DNA from: Gammaproteobacteria bacterium
GTDB lineage: Bacteria > Pseudomonadota > Gammaproteobacteria > Pseudomonadales > Azotimanducaceae
Length of the DNA stretch: 6,645 bases
Direction: 5' to 3'
NCBI GenBank assembly: GCA_002690405.1
Contig: NZEI01000039.1
Location: 1,941 to 8,585, forward strand
The notes beneath the pieces are model-generated. The model was not told where the DNA came from. It made no database searches and worked only from the letters and a program-made list of their open reading frames with translations. The position numbers and the translations under genes are program-made. Position 1 is the first letter of the stretch. Each line of letters begins with the position of its first letter. This document shows positions 5,861 to 6,645 of the stretch, in pieces.

Positions 5861-6645
5861 CTACCGCCCTGCTTCCGAGTCGTTAAGGTATACCCTATGT
5901 AAACGCTTGCCCAGCCCAGTGAGCACTTCGTAGGGGATGGTTTGAGCTTGAACGGCAATATCGTCAACGCAAATATTTGCACCCATAACCTCGACCCAAT
6001 CACCCACTGCAACGTCAACTTCAGACGCATCTGCATGCAGCATATCCATGCTAACGCGGCCGCGAATAGCACAGTGCTGGCCTTGCACAAAAACATGGCC
6101 TTGATTGGACAGTAATCTGGGTACGCCATCAGCGTAACCCACCCCAACAATCATAATTCGCTCGTCGGCAGTGGCTATATAGGTGCCGCCATACCCTAAA
6201 GGCATCCCTGCTTTGAGATTGCGCACTTGCAAAACCTGACCAAACACACTCGCGACAGGCCGAAGCCCAACATCACCGGCGCGGCCAGTGGCCAGCGGAT
6301 TACCGCCATACAAACCAATGCCCGCTCGACCTAGCTGCTCAATCCCCGCCGGCAACGATGCACCACCTATGCAAGCTGCTGAGTTATGCAAACTCAAGCG
6401 TAATTCGGGCCAACGCTGCAGAAGCTCGGTATAAACAACCATTACGCGATCGGTTTGTGCCTGAGTAAAGTCATGCTCAAGCTCATCCGCTCGCGCAAAA
6501 TGGCTCAGTAACAGGCGCACATCTATCGCATGATCCCGCAACACCAAGGCGATTTCCTCGGCGCTCAATCCAAGCCTTGCCATGCCAGTATCAAGTTGCA
6601 GCGCCGCTGGTAAATCACTTGGACTCCATAAAACACACTGATCAA
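5861..6645 (-). CDS. alr: Alanine racemase, C-terminal part (cut by the window edge)
   Basis: PLP enzyme interconverting L- and D-alanine, supplying D-alanine for peptidoglycan; cytoplasmic. The frame stays open to the right edge, giving 260 residues against a usual length near 360, so the N-terminal part with the PLP lysine (YxxxKAxAYG) lies outside. Visible landmarks, numbered from the first full codon, are LDTGMARLG (17-25, with the Arg that contacts PLP), HNSAA (86-90), the GIGLYGGNP run (108-116), the catalytic Tyr170 in GVGYADG, the GRVSMDM substrate-site loop (195-201), and the closing IPYEVLTGLGKRLHRVYL. The Met within DTGM (6583) is internal and not a start. A Gln replaces the lysine that is carbamylated in Geobacillus Alr just before DTGM. 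Wording such as LQLDTGM and HFARAD recalls alphaproteobacterial versions, from memory only. It could be alr or a dadX paralogue. It is the most upstream gene of the run. Confidence 0.93.
   Translation of the reverse strand, partial: DQCVLWSPSDLPAALQLDTGMARLGLSAEEIALVLRDHAIDVRLLLSHFARADELEHDFTQAQTDRVMVVYTELLQRWPELRLSLHNSAACIGGASLPAGIEQLGRAGIGLYGGNPLATGRAGDVGLRPVASVFGQVLQVRNLKAGMPLGYGGTYIATADERIMIVGVGYADGVPRLLSNQGHVFVQGQHCAIRGRVSMDMLHADASEVDVAVGDWVEVMGANICVDDIAVQAQTIPYEVLTGLGKRLHRVYLNDSEAGR

Noticed and set aside
5815..6150. Minus-strand open frame overlapping the end of the racemase gene and the gap after it
   Set aside because: It is out of frame with a clear alanine racemase and resembles nothing known.

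Overview
The window is a compact, one-directional stretch of bacterial chromosome. All seven recognisable genes lie on the minus strand, so transcription runs from position 6645 towards position 1. Protein family resemblance, Shine-Dalgarno starts and a GC content near one half suggest a proteobacterium, perhaps a marine gammaproteobacterium; this is inference from family resemblance, not a database result. No RNA gene, CRISPR array, insertion sequence or long repeat was seen.

In transcription order: (1) the 3' part of an alanine racemase gene, cut by the right edge; (2) an SDR oxidoreductase; (3) a PLP-dependent class III (omega-type) aminotransferase; (4) an exported PQQ-type beta-propeller protein resembling polyvinyl-alcohol-dehydrogenase-like quinoproteins but without a heme domain; (5) a small RDD-family membrane protein; (6) an isovaleryl-CoA dehydrogenase; (7) after a 164-base gap with a perfect 8-bp hairpin and a TATAAT box, the first 34 residues of an exported protein that could be a small c-type cytochrome, cut by the left edge. 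Gaps within genes 1 to 6 are 42, 23, 44, 1 and 15 bases, so these six could be one transcript. Gene 7 may have its own promoter.

The enzymes could work together: a periplasmic quinoprotein oxidising an alcohol or similar substrate and passing electrons to a separate cytochrome, with a cytoplasmic SDR, an aminotransferase and an acyl-CoA dehydrogenase handling carbonyl, amine and branched acyl-CoA intermediates. No substrate can be named from sequence. The more conservative reading is a run of unrelated metabolic genes sharing a strand. The points most worth following are the aminotransferase/quinoprotein/RDD/acyl-CoA dehydrogenase linkage, the isovaleryl-CoA dehydrogenase without an adjacent liu partner in view, and the substituted active-site positions in the SDR and the racemase.
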